Of a stretch of 64,000 bases of DNA, positions 1-13,453 are shown piece after piece. The stretch spans positions 17,309,962-17,373,961 of the forward strand of contig NC_067121.1 of the NCBI RefSeq assembly GCF_021347895.1, in the 5' to 3' direction. This DNA comes from Acanthochromis polyacanthus (taxonomy: Eukaryota > Chordata > Actinopteri > Pomacentridae). The notes under the pieces are model-generated. The model was not told the DNA's origin. It searched no databases and saw only the letters and a program-made list of their open reading frames with translations. The position numbers were made by a program, and so were the translations under genes. How positions within the stretch are numbered: position 1 is the stretch's first letter; every line of letters begins with the position of its first letter.

Positions 1-690
1 TGACTTTTTCATCAGTAAGCTTGTCCTCTTGGTCAGCAGTAACAGTTATCTGAATATCTGGCTTCTACTTTTGAGAAAAAGTTAACATTTACATGGATTA
101 GCAACCCTGTTAATGTGATTAGAGTAGGGTTAGCAAACAACAAATTAAACATGGAATAAAAATTGTACCATTGATGTGTAAGCTGAACCAATCTAGACTT
201 TAGTAGTCTATTACCTATTACTGATAAATTTATAGCAGAAAATTTCAAAAGACAATTTTTTTTTTTTGATTTTGAAGCCCAAATGTGGGCTGCACAGTGG
301 CTTGGTGGTTAACACTTTTGCCTTTCAGCTAGATGATCCCCAATTCATGCTATGGCCTTCCCGGTATCTTTCTGCATGGAGTTTGTAGGTTCTTCCTGTA
401 CATACATGGGTTTTCTGACTGTGCTCCGGCTTCCTCCCATAGTCCAACAATATGCTGAGGTCAATTGATTATTCTACATTTCCCACAGATATGAATTTCA
501 GTGTGATTGTTTGTCTGTATATGTAGCCCTGTGATAGACTGGTGACCTGTCCAGGGTGTCCCCTGCCTTCGCCCCAAGTCAGCTGGGATAGACTCCAGCC
601 CCACCAAGATCCTAATGAGGATTAAGCACTGCATAGATAATGGATGGATGGATGGAAGCCCAAATGTCCTAAAATTCTGGAATGACCCAT
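1..690 (-). mobile_element. Nonautonomous TIR DNA transposon, family A (copy 1, cut by window edge, split by a SINE)
   Basis: The reverse complement of this stretch matches the complete family A element at 21470-22190 along its length, including the run about loss of a SINE-free site, the CAATGGTA-rich middle and the inverted-repeat end (here 668-690, ending in GACCCAT). Bases 287-654 are a later SINE insertion. The element is truncated by the start of the window, so its other end is not seen. No coding capacity is visible. Similarity was judged by eye. Confidence 0.7.
287..654 (+). repeat. tRNA-derived SINE (copy 1) with 13-bp target duplication
   Basis: A SINE of the family that recurs through the window. 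The head resembles GGGCTGCACAGTGGC and a degraded A box, the middle has the conserved GCATGGAGTTTG block, and the 3' tail is TGGATGGATGGA. The 13-bp sequence GAAGCCCAAATGT is present directly before (274-286) and after it (655-667), a perfect target-site duplication. It sits inside a family A DNA transposon, so it is younger than that element. Confidence 0.85.
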
Positions 691-1573
691 AAATGAGCTG
701 ATCTACAATGTTTGAACCCTCGTTTGCTTATTTCAACATCGACCAGTAGATGTCACTATAACACTGTTATATTCACACAGCAACCACTTGGAGTCTCGTA
801 GATCTATCCATAAGCACTCCAGTAACTGTTTGGATTGCCTTAGAAACATCATCGTCAAATTACTGTTTATTTCCAGGTCATGACACCCTGTTGTGTCAGC
901 CATACCAAGACATAACAAATCCTCCACCTCAACAGCCTCACACATAAATCAGACTACACACATCCCTGATTATCTCAGCTAATAGTGTTTTCCTTTATGG
1001 ATGTTAAAATACCCATATCTTAATATAACTGAGACCATAAACCAAAGCACTGGCATGCAACAATACCATTGGAACTCAGGCCACAATTAGTGGGTTAAGC
1101 TCCATATGCAGACACTGGAATTCAAGGCAGGCGTGGTAAAGATGGTGAGATAATGAGAGTCCTCATTGCTTTAAAAGTCTAGTGTTACTTATGCATGTCA
1201 GTCATTCCTCAATTCAATCACAAGTCTGTAAAACTGCATTTTATAGACAGAAGGCTTAAATACTAATGTTGAGACTTTTGGCAGCAAAAGTCTTGAAATA
1301 ATTATATTTGCTCCCAAAAATAGCACACAGGCCCAAGGCTGTGCTGTTTTTCCTGCCCTGCGACCGATAAAATCCCCAGTTTCCCTGTCACGTCCTGGCC
1401 CATTACTACTTAATCACAGAAATGTCCAACTCTCGTCAGTAAGACCCAACTGTTTTGCCTCCACACACACTTCTCAGCAGTAGAGACAAGAAATCACTGG
1501 TGTCAGCAATAGGCGATTTGTTCTGCATGACACTGGGTGTCAGAAAAAATGGTGCCTGCAATCAGTGAATACT
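691..1573. other. Intergenic sequence, nothing recognised
   Basis: No coding exon, RNA gene or known repeat was recognised here. Open frames are short and unremarkable. Confidence 0.5.
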
Positions 1574-1671
1574 CACGCACACACACACACACACACACGC
1601 ACGCACACACGCACGCACACACGCACACGTACACGCACACGTACACGTACACGAACACGCACACGCACACA
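1574..1671. repeat. (CA)n microsatellite with CG and TA interruptions
   Basis: About 100 bases of CACA with interspersed CGCA, CGTA and GAACACG units. The interruptions (ACGCACAC, ACGTACAC) suggest an old, partly degenerated dinucleotide tract. Confidence 0.95.
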
Positions 1672-3053
1672 CAGGAAATTATGATGACCAAGAATAGGTT
1701 ACACTGGTAATACAGTCATGTTCTAGCCAGGGATTACAGTGTGCTGACACAGGCCAACAATAAATACCCTTTGCAAGAACAACAGGTGTCTGACAAGATT
1801 GTTTCACTTTAATAAAAGGCTTACATGAGCCTCAGAGAAATAATACATTAAGCTGTTTTAGACATGTTGGCCTTTTATTGCTTCGTCCCCGGTGATTTAA
1901 AAATGTCTTTTTTCATGCTAGCCCTAAATCTCACAGTCTTGCACGCATTGAAGGTGATGATGTTTTGTGGAATTGTTAATGTCCTTAAATCAGTGTGCTT
2001 ATCACGAGCCATGTCGCAGAGAGTGTGGCTGAGGAAAAGTCAGTTTAGATTTCCAGTCTGTAATTTCTTTAACTATGTGAGCGAGTGGACATGCAGCTGG
2101 AGCTATGGTTTCTGAACCCTGCGTGCATGGCACCAGCGCCAGCGTCTTTCAACTCACTGTGAAAGCACCCCTGGCTCTGTTAGTATGCCAGCCTGAGCAC
2201 CAGTCAGCCACATCCTCCAGCTGGGTCTGTGCCACCGACGGGCACCTGGACCCTTTCTCAAACCTCATGAAACAGAATGCATATTTAAGTCAGGAATACA
2301 TTTCTGGAAATTTCTGACCAGAGAGTAAATAGCTGCTCAATGTCTGGTGCCACCTGCCTTTCATTCACCTTACTGACACTTTTATACACTCATTGGATGC
2401 GTGTGGCTTTTTTAACAGACAGATTCACACTTCAGGCTGTGTCTCAGCTGTTGGACTGTGTCCAGAGTCACACAGGCCTGAAAGACAGCCATCGTTATCC
2501 AACTCTCACAAGATGTCATTGTAGGGATCCAATGATTACCATATCAGAACCACATGAAACATTTATGGCTTGCTGGCAGTGATGGTCTGGCAAGCGTCCT
2601 AATTTCTTGAACAGAGCTTGTCAGATCCTATTGTTTCAAGTTCTGGTGGCATGAACAGAAAAATCATCAGCCCTGAAACCTCTGTACTGGCACTTGTGGT
2701 CAAAACCAAAGCCTAGTTCAAGCACACAACTCAGTTGCGGCACTCACACAGTAAACTTCACTCAGTGCAACATCCAACACATCCTCTGCAATAAAGCTGT
2801 TGATTCAAACTGGCCGTGAAAGTTCCTCTCTTTTGCTCTGCTGTCCTTGTGCAGTACTTACTCAGTCTGTCACCACTGCTAGCCCTACCATTTAAATTAG
2901 CAAGCTCAACTGCCAACAGCCTGATTGTGGCTTCAGAAACAGCCTGATTATCAATCTGAACAGAAGAGGTTTGCAGCAGTTGAGTGAACCTGAACCGGGC
3001 AGCTGTAATCATTTTTTAAATTTGTTAATTTTTTACGTAACAATGAATCAACA
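1672..3053. other. Intergenic sequence, nothing recognised
   Basis: Mixed-composition DNA with only short open frames on both strands. Nothing resembles a splice-bounded exon or a known repeat. Confidence 0.45.
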
Positions 3054-3424
3054 GGGCTGCTCAGTGGTTCTGTGATTAGCACTGTTGCCTTGCAGCTATA
3101 AGATCCCCAGTTCGCGTCTCCACCTTTCCGGGATTTTTCTGCATGGAGTTTGATTGTTCTCCCTGTGCATGCGTTGGTTTTCTCCAGGTACTGCGGCTTC
3201 CTCCCACAGTCCAGTAACATCCTCAGGTTAATTGGTAACTCTAAATTGGTGTTCATCTAATAGGTGTGAATGTGAGTGTGATTGTTTGTTTCTACATGTA
3301 GCCCTGTGATAAACTGGTGACCTGTCCAGGTGTACCCTGCCTTCATCCAAAGTCAGCTGGGGTAGACTCCAGCCATGCCGCGACCCTAATGAGGATTAAG
3401 CGGTGTATAGATAATGGATAGATG
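3054..3424 (+). repeat. tRNA-derived SINE (copy 2), diverged
   Basis: Full-length copy: GGGCTGCTCAGTGG head, TTAGCACTGTTGCCTTGCAGC, GCATGGAGTTTG block, TAGCCCTGTGATA, GACCTGTCCAGG, TCAGCTGG and a GGATAGATGGATC tail. The A and B boxes are damaged (GGTTCTGTGATTAGC, AGTTCGCGTCTCC). Target duplication is weak (ATCAA on both sides). Confidence 0.85.
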
Positions 3425-3924
3425 GATCAAATGTATGTATTTAATGTAAAATGAATTGTTCCTACAGATGGTTTAGTTCCATTAATGTTCTGCTCAGCTG
3501 CACCAGGCAGCTTTTCAGAAAACACCATTGGTATAGTAACTGCAACAAACCACGGCCAAAGTTAGGAAAGTCTTAAATTAGTTTACCAACTACTGCAATG
3601 CCCTGCCAGACTGTATGAAATGTGCTTTCAAAAAAGATAATTTTATTATTTGCTGAGACACTTTAATCCAGCGATGCAGTTGAAAGCTCTGAAAAAGCCT
3701 ATACTGTAAGTCAAATTTAACCTTGAGTTAAGTTTGAAAATGAATTTCCTGGATTATGAAAATATACAAAAAATTGGAATTATTTTTCAATAATTTTGAA
3801 AATCATGAAAACATGAATTAAAATTACAAAAATAGCCTGTGAATTTCTATGTCTAATATAAAATAACATAAAAAGTGACACCTGTGATAAACCACAACAT
3901 TTTTATAATAAAAAGACATAGAAA
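3425..3924. other. AT-rich intergenic DNA
   Basis: AT-rich sequence with no recognisable gene or repeat end. Confidence 0.4.
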
Positions 3925-4294
3925 TACACTGCCGTTAAAAAGTTTGGGGTCACCCAAGCCATTTCATGTTTTCCAGGAAAACTCACACTTTTATTCATGT
4001 GCTAACATAATTGCACAAGGGTTTTCTAATCATCAGTTAGCCTTTCAACACCATTAGCTAACACAATGTAGCATTAGAACACAGGAGTGATGGTTGCTGG
4101 AAATGTTCCTCTGTACCTCTATGTAGATTTTCCATTAAAAATCAGCCGTTTCCAGCTAGAATAGTCATTTACCACATTAACAATGTCTAGACTGCATTTC
4201 TGATTCATTTATTGTTATCTTCACTGGAAAAAAATAGCTTTTCCTTACAAAAGTAAGGGCATTTCCCATGACCCCAAGCTTTTGAACAGTATCG
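3925..4294. mobile_element. Tc1-type MITE, family B (copy 1)
   Basis: A 370-bp nonautonomous element with inverted ends: TACACTGCCGTTAAAAAGTT on the left and TTTTGAACAGTA on the right. Five other copies or fragments occur in the window (17056, 19399, 21218, 33593, 55499). The ends resemble the TACACTACCGTTCAAAAGTT end of fish Tc1/mariner-class MITEs. No coding sequence. Confidence 0.85.
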
Positions 4295-4378
4295 CACATT
4301 TGAAAATTTATCAAAATTTCACAAATATTTCCTTCTTATTTAATAAATAAAACGGTGGATTCATGTGAATCTATCTAC

Positions 4379-6032
<1,654 letters not shown>

Positions 6033-6035
6033 GTA

Positions 6036-8966
6036 TCTTATTATTAGTACTAGTATTTGATTGAGAATGCTCAAAGTAACATGCTATATAATCCCGTGCT
6101 GTGGTTGAAGGTGGTTTGTCCAGAAAAAGCATCAAGGAGGCTGCTTCCTGACCCTAGAAGTTTTCCTCCCTCAGCAGCCTACCTAGCAGGGGAATTGCCC
6201 CATGGTGGATGGTGTCTGGCCCACACACATATTAACTGGAGTCAGGCTTTGGATCTAACACATCTTTTAGGGAGAAGTTTACTTTCATCACTGTCAGTGT
6301 CTCTGCTGTGACAAGGTCAAAGCGTGGACTTCAGATCAACCAGCGAGTCTCACTGGCATTGCAAAGCAGTGACAGTTTATCTCCCTGTGAAGAGTCTACA
6401 ACTGCACTGACTGTACAACCATTTCTGTTTAGCACTCAGTGGCCTATAGCAGTGAGCAGGTGAGACCCAGTTAGGCTACTCAGTGGTACTTCATCAAACC
6501 GCTTGTTGTTGTCACAGCCACAATCGGTTTGTACTCTCCATCTGCTGCATCAGCAAAGTCACGACTGATTTGGTCACTTTGGAGCCCAGTTAGCTTTGCG
6601 CACTGTGGCTCCCTGTTGATTCCAGCCATCATTACAAATGGTATGTTTATGCTGTGGAGTTAACCCGGATAGTGCTCTCCCCTGGGTGCCTTTATTATCT
6701 ATTCATCATGTTGTCCCAGTTTATCTCAAGATGAATCTGGCTGCTTCACTACAGATCTAACTACAGATACCTGGCATATGGCCGGGGGAGGGAGATTAGG
6801 AGATTACAAGGTCCACAGTGGAGGTGTTTCACAAAATATTCTAAGAAGATCCGACAAGGTTATGAATTTGTGTTTGTAGTCTTCAAACACCGACATGTCT
6901 TCAAAGTATGCTTGAATATATTCAGACCAGCTTTATTTTCATGCTGATAATTTGCACAATCAGCCTGGGGCAACTTCACTGTGTCCAATCTTGTAAATAA
7001 ATGAACATTTGAAACACAGAAATGAAATGTTCTTGGCCTCCTATTTAGCCTTCAAGCAGACTTGTTGGACGCTCCCTCAAATTTCCTCCCTGCTAATTTG
7101 CATTGCTGAGTAGATCCTTTTTGTCACCTGGAGGTTTGGGCAGAGCAGTGTTGCAGCCAATTTCCAGATGACAATTTAAATGTGTGACATATCCTCAATT
7201 TTTGACAAAATGCATGACCATTTCCACAGACTCCATTAGCTGGTGGTGGTGGTGGGGGTGGGGGTGGGGGGTGGGGTGGGGGGGGAGTTGCATACATGTG
7301 CACAAATGGAAAGCAGAAAGTGTCCAGTTGTGTGAATATTCACATCCACACCTGCTGAATAATAGATGATTATCAGCTCAGGTGGCTCGCCAGCTACCAC
7401 CGTTCACATGTTTTCTCCCATTTTGTGGCACTAATTTTGTCTGGAATGCTCAAAAGCCTTGCAAAATGCATTTTTCTTGTCTCTCAGACCTAATCTTGTC
7501 TTGTATTCTGCCTAAAGAGGGAACATTTTCTTCAATAAGAGTGCTTGCTATCTTCAGGGAGTAATGCGTCTGCAATATAGACTCTAAAGAGCCCCAGGTC
7601 TTGGCAGGTATGCCTTACATTTCAACAGGGCAGAGACACCTACGGCACATTCTGTGGCAATGAGGCAGTATATCATCTGTCATCCCCGGAAGCCTCTACA
7701 GTAATGAACAAGTACTAATGGTATATATCTTGAACTGGAGTCTCTAAAGGTGGCTCATCCAGAGTCATTATTGTGCCACATAACCAGATGAGCTTTCTCA
7801 AATGAGATCATTTTTGTCACCCCGAGGACTGGAGGGTGTAACTGTTCTCAGAGTGAATAACTCATTCTCATTTGGCACTAATGGGACTCTGTATTAAGGT
7901 GTTGTGTGAATGCAAAAGGAATGGCAAATCCCACTTTCTTGTAATTCAAATCTCAAGCTGTTTCCACACATCTGTTCCTCTGCAAGAAGGGATGATTAAT
8001 TTGGAAAAAAGTAAGCATAGGATAAAAAGAGGAACATTTAATGAAGATTCACTCACAAGATTATGATGAAGGTGTGTTAAGGAGAAATATATCATGATGA
8101 CATTTCTCTGTCAGAGAACCAGGAATTGTTGTCTCTGTCCATTTGTCCAGCTACCTATCACTCCGTCTCTCCATCTCTCCATTCATTTCAGTTCTTTTCA
8201 GGTATTGTGATGCTGCATTTAACCCATGATGAAAGATATGTATATGAAGCCAAGATTTTCTGCATATTTGACAGCTGGGGTTTGAGTGAGGAACATTTTT
8301 CATGTATATAGAAGATGTCAAGATATAACAATCCTGCTGTTTGTGAAATTAGCCGTGGCACACACAAGATCAGCAGTGCAGATTTTCGGGAGGGCTGTAT
8401 AAAGACTTTGTGATTAAGTGTTTCGCTGTGAGCACACACACAGAAAATCTACCAGTCAGCCACTTTTACAAAACTTAGTGTGATATAAAGGTATTAACAT
8501 TTAGTAAAAAAAAAAATGTCCAGACAAGAGGTGCTGCACAAGCAATGCAATGCACCTCAACATCTCTGTTGTTCAATTCAGCAAATACATGGTTCAACCT
8601 GTCAGTCAGAAGTGCTGATGTAGCCACGTTTAGAGCAGAGCGACCGAGTCCCTAGAGTTGGAAATCACTGCTAACTGTCATCCTCATAGTTTGATTACTG
8701 GACTGGGTGAAGAATGATGACTAAAGCCAGTCCAAGTCCTGGTCAGACTCTGTAAGGCTGTTGAGGAAAGTGGATCAAATCCAAGGTCCCATTTACACCT
8801 CTACCATTTATGCTGTGCGTTCACAGCTCACATTACTTACAGGTTTAACAACTATTAGAAAACACTTTATTTTAAAACATTTATTTAGCATTTATTACCA
8901 GCCTGTAGATATTTTCTAAATGATTTATTAAAAGGTGTTTTTTTGTGTATCACAATATTGTTCTTA
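6036..8966. other. Intergenic sequence, no gene recognised
   Basis: About 2.9 kb without a recognised gene or transposon. It contains the G-rich tract at 7241-7287 and short open frames only. Confidence 0.45.
7241..7287 (+). repeat. G-rich (GGT)n/(GGGGGT)n tract
   Basis: A 47-base run of TGG, GGGGGT and poly-G on the + strand with many G-tracts of three or more. It could form a G-quadruplex. No function can be assigned. Confidence 0.9.
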
Positions 8967-11900
8967 CAGTTTTTCTCAGTTGCTTTGGTACATTTCTCAG
9001 ATCAGAATTGAAATTCTCAAAACTACTTGTTCAATCTTCACATCATTGTGTCACTTGTGCACATAAAAAAAACAAACAGTTTTTCATTTCTATGAATAAG
9101 TTGCAAATGCTTTGGTACATCCATGCAAAGGATTATGTACAATTATCTGCTGTTTCCGACATTATCAACTACTAAAAGGCCTGAGCCTGCAAAAATTTTC
9201 GCAGGGTAACTTCGAGTAGAGGGGGGCAGTAGACGGGACCTCAGGTCCCAAGAGCCCATTGTTGTGACACAATGGTTCCTTAATGAGCCATTCACTCGTT
9301 TTAACATATGTTAATGAAACATGCAGTCTCCCAAAACCTGTTTGTCCCGTGTATCTGGTTTGTGGGGTTAGTGGGTGTGTGAGTGAAATTTTGATTATAA
9401 AAGCAGATGACTTCTTCAAGTCAAGTAGTCAACAGCAATGGCAGCAAGAAGACCACGCAAGACATACAGTGCTCTGGAAGCCTTAGCTATTTTGCAAGCA
9501 CTTCCAGATGTGGACTCTGGAAGTAGTGAAGAAGATTCCTCCTCCTCCTCTGATGAGGATGTGCCAGCACCAACGGATTCACAGCTGGAACAGCCTGTTC
9601 ACATGAGACCTACACGAAAGCGGACAAAAAAACCTAATAATTGTTGAAGAGGAAGAAAGGCCACAGAGCAAAAAACGCAGGGACACTGGAAAAAAGTCTT
9701 CCTCATCCCAAAAGTGCAAGCGCACTGAACAGAAGTCCCAGAGAAGAGAAAAGAAGAGAAAGCCCAGAAAAGCAAAGAAGCTACAGAAAACTCCAAGGTA
9801 CTTACATATTTTGCTTTTATAATGTAGCATGTTATTGGTTTTATTTATACAGTATACTGTATGCTCGTAAATGCAAAACAATTCCCCGTTTTGGGCAATA
9901 GAGTTTTAATCTTTTCTCATCTTATCTTTAGGCTGGGCCAGCAGAAGAGACAGCAAAAGATGGTACTGTTTGGGTCCAGCGACAAATTGAGGACTTCAGC
10001 ACCGTTCAGACAACTCTGACAACTCAGACATCGTTCGCCAATGCAGGACCGACAGAGATTGTAAGACGCAAAGTGACAAGTCGCTTGCAAAAGCTTCCTC
10101 TGTCTATTTGACATCAGCATGCTGTTGACCATCAGAGACTGCACAATTCACAAAGCCCGCAAAACAAACCCTGACTGGAGCACAAGTGTCTACGAGCTGA
10201 TGGCATTCATCGCTGTATTGTTCTTCAGAGGAGTGACTGGCGGAGCTGGTGCCATGCGAGACTGCTGGTCAAAATACTTCGGCATTCTGGTTATCATGTC
10301 CACAATGTCCCGGGACTGATATGCAGAGCTGATGCGATATTTACGTTTCGATATCAAGGACACCCGTTTCGAATGCTTGCAGATGGACAAATTTGCTGCT
10401 ATTTCAGACATTTGGGGGCGCTTTGTTCAGAACTGTGTGTTGTCATACAACCCAGGGCAACACATAACTATTGATGAACATTTATTTCCCACAAAGGTGC
10501 AGTGTCTTTTTCTACAGTACATTGCATCCAAATCGGACAAGTTTGGAATAAAGTTTTAGATTGCAGCAGACTTGGACAAGAAAGAAGTACATGTGCAATG
10601 CCATGCCTTATTTAGGAAAAGACGCCATGCTGCAGAAGAGCGGCTTATGGAACCCTTTCTGGACAGAGGCAGGACTGCCACGATGGACAATTTTTTTACA
10701 TCATTGTCTCTGGCGAACAGACATCTACAGCGCAATACAACTCTGCTTGGCACGATAAACAAAATTCAACGGGAAGTTCCAGAGCAAGTTAAAAACACCA
10801 CAGCACGTGAAGAATTTTCAACACAGGTGTTCACTTCTGGCAGTGCCCTGCTAACAGTTTATGCAGCTAAAAAGAAGAAAAGTGTATGTCTTCTCAGCAC
10901 GATGCATAAGAAAGTATAGCTTGAAGAGGATTTGCAGAGAAAACCAAATGTGATTACAAACTACAACCAATTGAAATGTGGTGTTGATGTGCTGGATCAA
11001 AAACTGCGTGCTTACACAGTGCGCACCGGAACACGGAGATGGCCTATCACTGTATTCTATAACATCCTGGACATTGCTGCTGCTAATGCACATGTACTGT
11101 ATAACAAATGTACAGGATCAAACGAGTCAAGGTGAAAGTTTCAGTACATGCTTGCAATTGAACTGAGAACTAGACACATGCAGGAACTTGAACAGGAAAA
11201 AGAGAGAAAGGAGGCGCTACACGAAATGAAAAGGGTTTCTGAAGGGAAAAAGACAACCTGCCAAGTGCGTCAGAGTTGCAACAGAAATCTCAGTACAGAG
11301 AAATGTGCCATTTGCCACAAGTACACCTGTCGGAAATGTAGAAAAGAATCTCCATTTGTGTGTAAAAATTGCTAATAAAAAAATGCTACAAAAAAAGTTT
11401 GAATAATTTTCATTGAGAAATAAAAAAAAAGTTCACTCAAGTCCTTTGTTTGGTCTCTCCTTATGTTTAGGCAAAGGCTGCCCAACCCTGTTTACTACAT
11501 ATTTCCTTTTCAATGCACCTGAGAGGGCTGAGTGCAGGTAATGATCTAATTAGCAAGTCAAAGGTCCTGTTAATATGGTGATCACCCCCCCTTCCCTTCT
11601 CAAAGGGGAGGGGGTGTCTGCAGAAGAAGCTGAAAATTCCAGGCTTTCCAGTCATGTTGATCAAAATATATTATGATGGGTCTCTGTTGAATAGTCTCAC
11701 CTCCCACAACATTTAGGCATTAGTTCATCACATGAGTCTTTACATGCAAAATGGTTGAACAAGTTCTCAGAATATGTCAAGGATATTTCTTTTCTTTTCC
11801 GTTAGACTGTTTTTCTAAAGCTGTACTTTAGAGAGACAAACAAAGAATGTTGAGCAAGAGACTGGCTTTTGCAGGTAATTCGTGGTGTTTTGCTATTTTT

Positions 11901-11985
11901 ACGAGCTGTTTTGAGAAATGCACTTACTGTTTTGCAAATGCAGAGGATGATTTGAGAAAGGTACCAAGGTGATGGAGAAAAACTG
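8967..11985. mobile_element. TIR element with a piggyBac transposon between its ends
   Basis: The left end (from 8967, CAGTTTTTCTCAGTTGCTTT) and the reverse complement of the right end (to 11985, CAGTTTTTCTCCATCACCTT) match imperfectly over roughly 80-100 bp, sharing TTGGTAC, TTTCTCA and TCTCAAAAC. Both ends are flanked by TA. About 200-250 bp at each end belong to this element, and the piggyBac remnant occupies the middle. The exact inner junctions could not be placed: no convincing TTAA pair was found. Confidence 0.6.
9438..11375 (+). pseudogene. piggyBac-type transposase pseudogene
   Basis: Remnant of a cut-and-paste transposase of the piggyBac family. The N-terminus (9438-9647) is Ser/Asp/Glu-rich, as is usual for the family, and is followed by a frameshift into a Lys/Arg-rich stretch and a shift near 10107. 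From 10119 to 11375 one frame is largely open but has four stop codons (10317, 10557, 10917, 11133). The three catalytic aspartates are present: ITIDEHLFP (10473-10475), ATMDNFFTS (10686-10688) and GVDVLD (10986-10988). Around 10580-10630 a compensating pair of shifts puts the family motif YMCNAMPYLGKD in the neighbouring frame. The C-terminus is the cysteine-rich zinc-binding tail (CAICHKYTCRKC, then FVCKNC) before TAA. An AATAAA-like signal follows at once. It cannot make a full protein as it stands. Possible intron signals at 9798 and 9932 are weak. Confidence 0.92.
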
Positions 11986-11988
11986 TAT

Positions 11989-12345
11989 TACTCCACCAAG
12001 GAACACGGTGGAGTTTTGTGACGATCAGCATTGGTTTGTCTGTCTGTCTGTCTGTTAGTAACATTACCCAAAAACGGACTAAGGGATTTGGATGACATTT
12101 TCAGGGAAAATCAGCAATGACACAAGCACCACTTGATTGTCATTGTGAGATAGCGGCATGGTGTCTCTGTAACTATGATTACATGTGAACACTATGTCAG
12201 CTGCCGGCTGACGATCACATGATTGCAATCCCACTACAAACCAACTGCTGCGGACGACCAATTTTTTAAAGATTTAATTTGTCAGAAATCATACAACAAC
12301 TAAGCAACCTTGGTGGAGTACTGCACTCTCTGAGCACTTTTATTG
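11989..12345 (+). mobile_element. MITE family C (copy 1), TCTG-repeat bearing
   Basis: A nonautonomous repeat with TACTCCACCAAGG at the left (11989-12001) and its reverse complement CCTTGGTGGAGTA at 12308-12320, followed by a short conserved extension (CTGCACTCTCTGAGCAC). Internally it has GTCTGTCTGTCTGTCTGT, then a block ending CAGGGAAAATCAG. Four more copies are at 26617, 48183, 51331 and 53676. It begins within four bases of the end of the preceding TIR element. Confidence 0.8.
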
Positions 12346-12442
12346 TTATTTAATGTTTAAATATTTATATAGGGGAAGTTGATATTCATTTGGAAAAAAA
12401 CAACAACCACATAGCTGACCTCTTTCTGCTCTTCCTGTGTAC

Positions 12443-12496
12443 ATTCTTCTTCTTCTTCTTCTTTTTCTGCTTCTTCTTCTTCTTCTTCGTCTTCGT
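12443..12496. repeat. (TTC)n-rich tract
   Basis: Imperfect TTC/CTT repeat, two blocks separated by TTTTTCTGC and ending in CGTCTTCGTC. Confidence 0.9.
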
Positions 12497-12803
12497 CATC
12501 TTTTTAATTCATGCAGTAAACACAGAGAGGGTCACCTGCTAGTAGAACCCTTTGGGACAGACTTGTAATTTGGCACTAAAAAACTGGCATCATTGCCTCA
12601 CAGTTGGGAGGCCTTGACTGAAAATCAGCCAGCTCAGGAAACCTAAGTGGAATTTGAATGTTCTCCTGTTGGTGTGGGTTTTCCCCAGAGGATCCAGCAT
12701 TCACACTCTTTGCTTAAGGAAAAGTAACAGCTCTGCAATATAAACAAACTCCATCACACCAAATTTGCCTGCATTGAAAATATTATGCAAAATGTGCCTT
12801 AAG

Positions 12804-13453
12804 CAGGGATGCATAATGTTACTGGCATCATCACTGATATCGGCTAATCAAGACTTTCAAGTGATAAATCAGTGTCTGCCAAAATGAACACTGACAGACA
12901 AATAACACCTGTCAAGATAAAAATGTACTATTTTGTTTGAAAATATTACATAGATGTAAATATGACACATTTAATATGTAATTTAAGATCATTTTCTTGT
13001 TTTGCCCCATGGACACAATGTATATATTTTTGCAACTGCCAGTGGAACACTGTGACAAGAGTCAGGATAATAATACATTAATTCTGCTATACCGGGCTTT
13101 GAAAAAGTTCTGTTACACTTGCAAAATGCAAGCAAAATGAACACAAGGATGCTTTGGTGCAATAAGATAATTTTTTATTTTCCAAATATTTCAATATATG
13201 TGTTAATGATAATATTAATCAGAAATGTGGCCACCCTAAAGTTTTATCTTATTGCACCAAAAAGTCTTTGTGTTCATTTTCGTGAATGTCTCAACAAGTG
13301 TAACAGAACTTTTGCAAAGCCCGGTAGACTCAATGTTCTCTGTAATTAGGGACTAAATGTAAAAAATGCATATATTGGTATCTACAATTGGCCCAAATGA
13401 GTTGGAAATATCAACATCACATATCTGCAAAAATGCAACATTGTGCACCCCTA
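12804..13453. mobile_element. hAT-type MITE, split by a fold-back MITE
   Basis: Left end CAGGGATGCATAATG (12804) pairs with right end ATTGTGCACCCCTAG (to 13453). The interior carries GATATCGGCTAATC near the left and GGCCCAAATGAGTTGG near the right, hallmarks of the widespread vertebrate repeat with GGGATGCACCGATATCGGC-like ends. The flanking 8-bp duplication is eroded (GCCTTAAG versus GCCCAAAT). Bases 13091-13325 are a separate inserted element. Confidence 0.6.
13091..13325. mobile_element. Fold-back MITE with about 75-bp inverted arms
   Basis: ACCGGGCTTTGAAAAAGTTC at the left and the reverse complement of GAACTTTTGCAAAGCCCGGT at the right. The match continues through TGTTACACTTG, TGAACACAA and TTTGGTGCAATAAGATAA, so each arm is roughly 75-90 bp and the single strand can fold into a long hairpin. 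The element is flanked by TA. Any open frame through it is a by-product. Confidence 0.85.

Noticed and set aside
1503..1691. Val/Cys-rich minus-strand open frame
   Set aside because: It is the translation of the (CA)n microsatellite.
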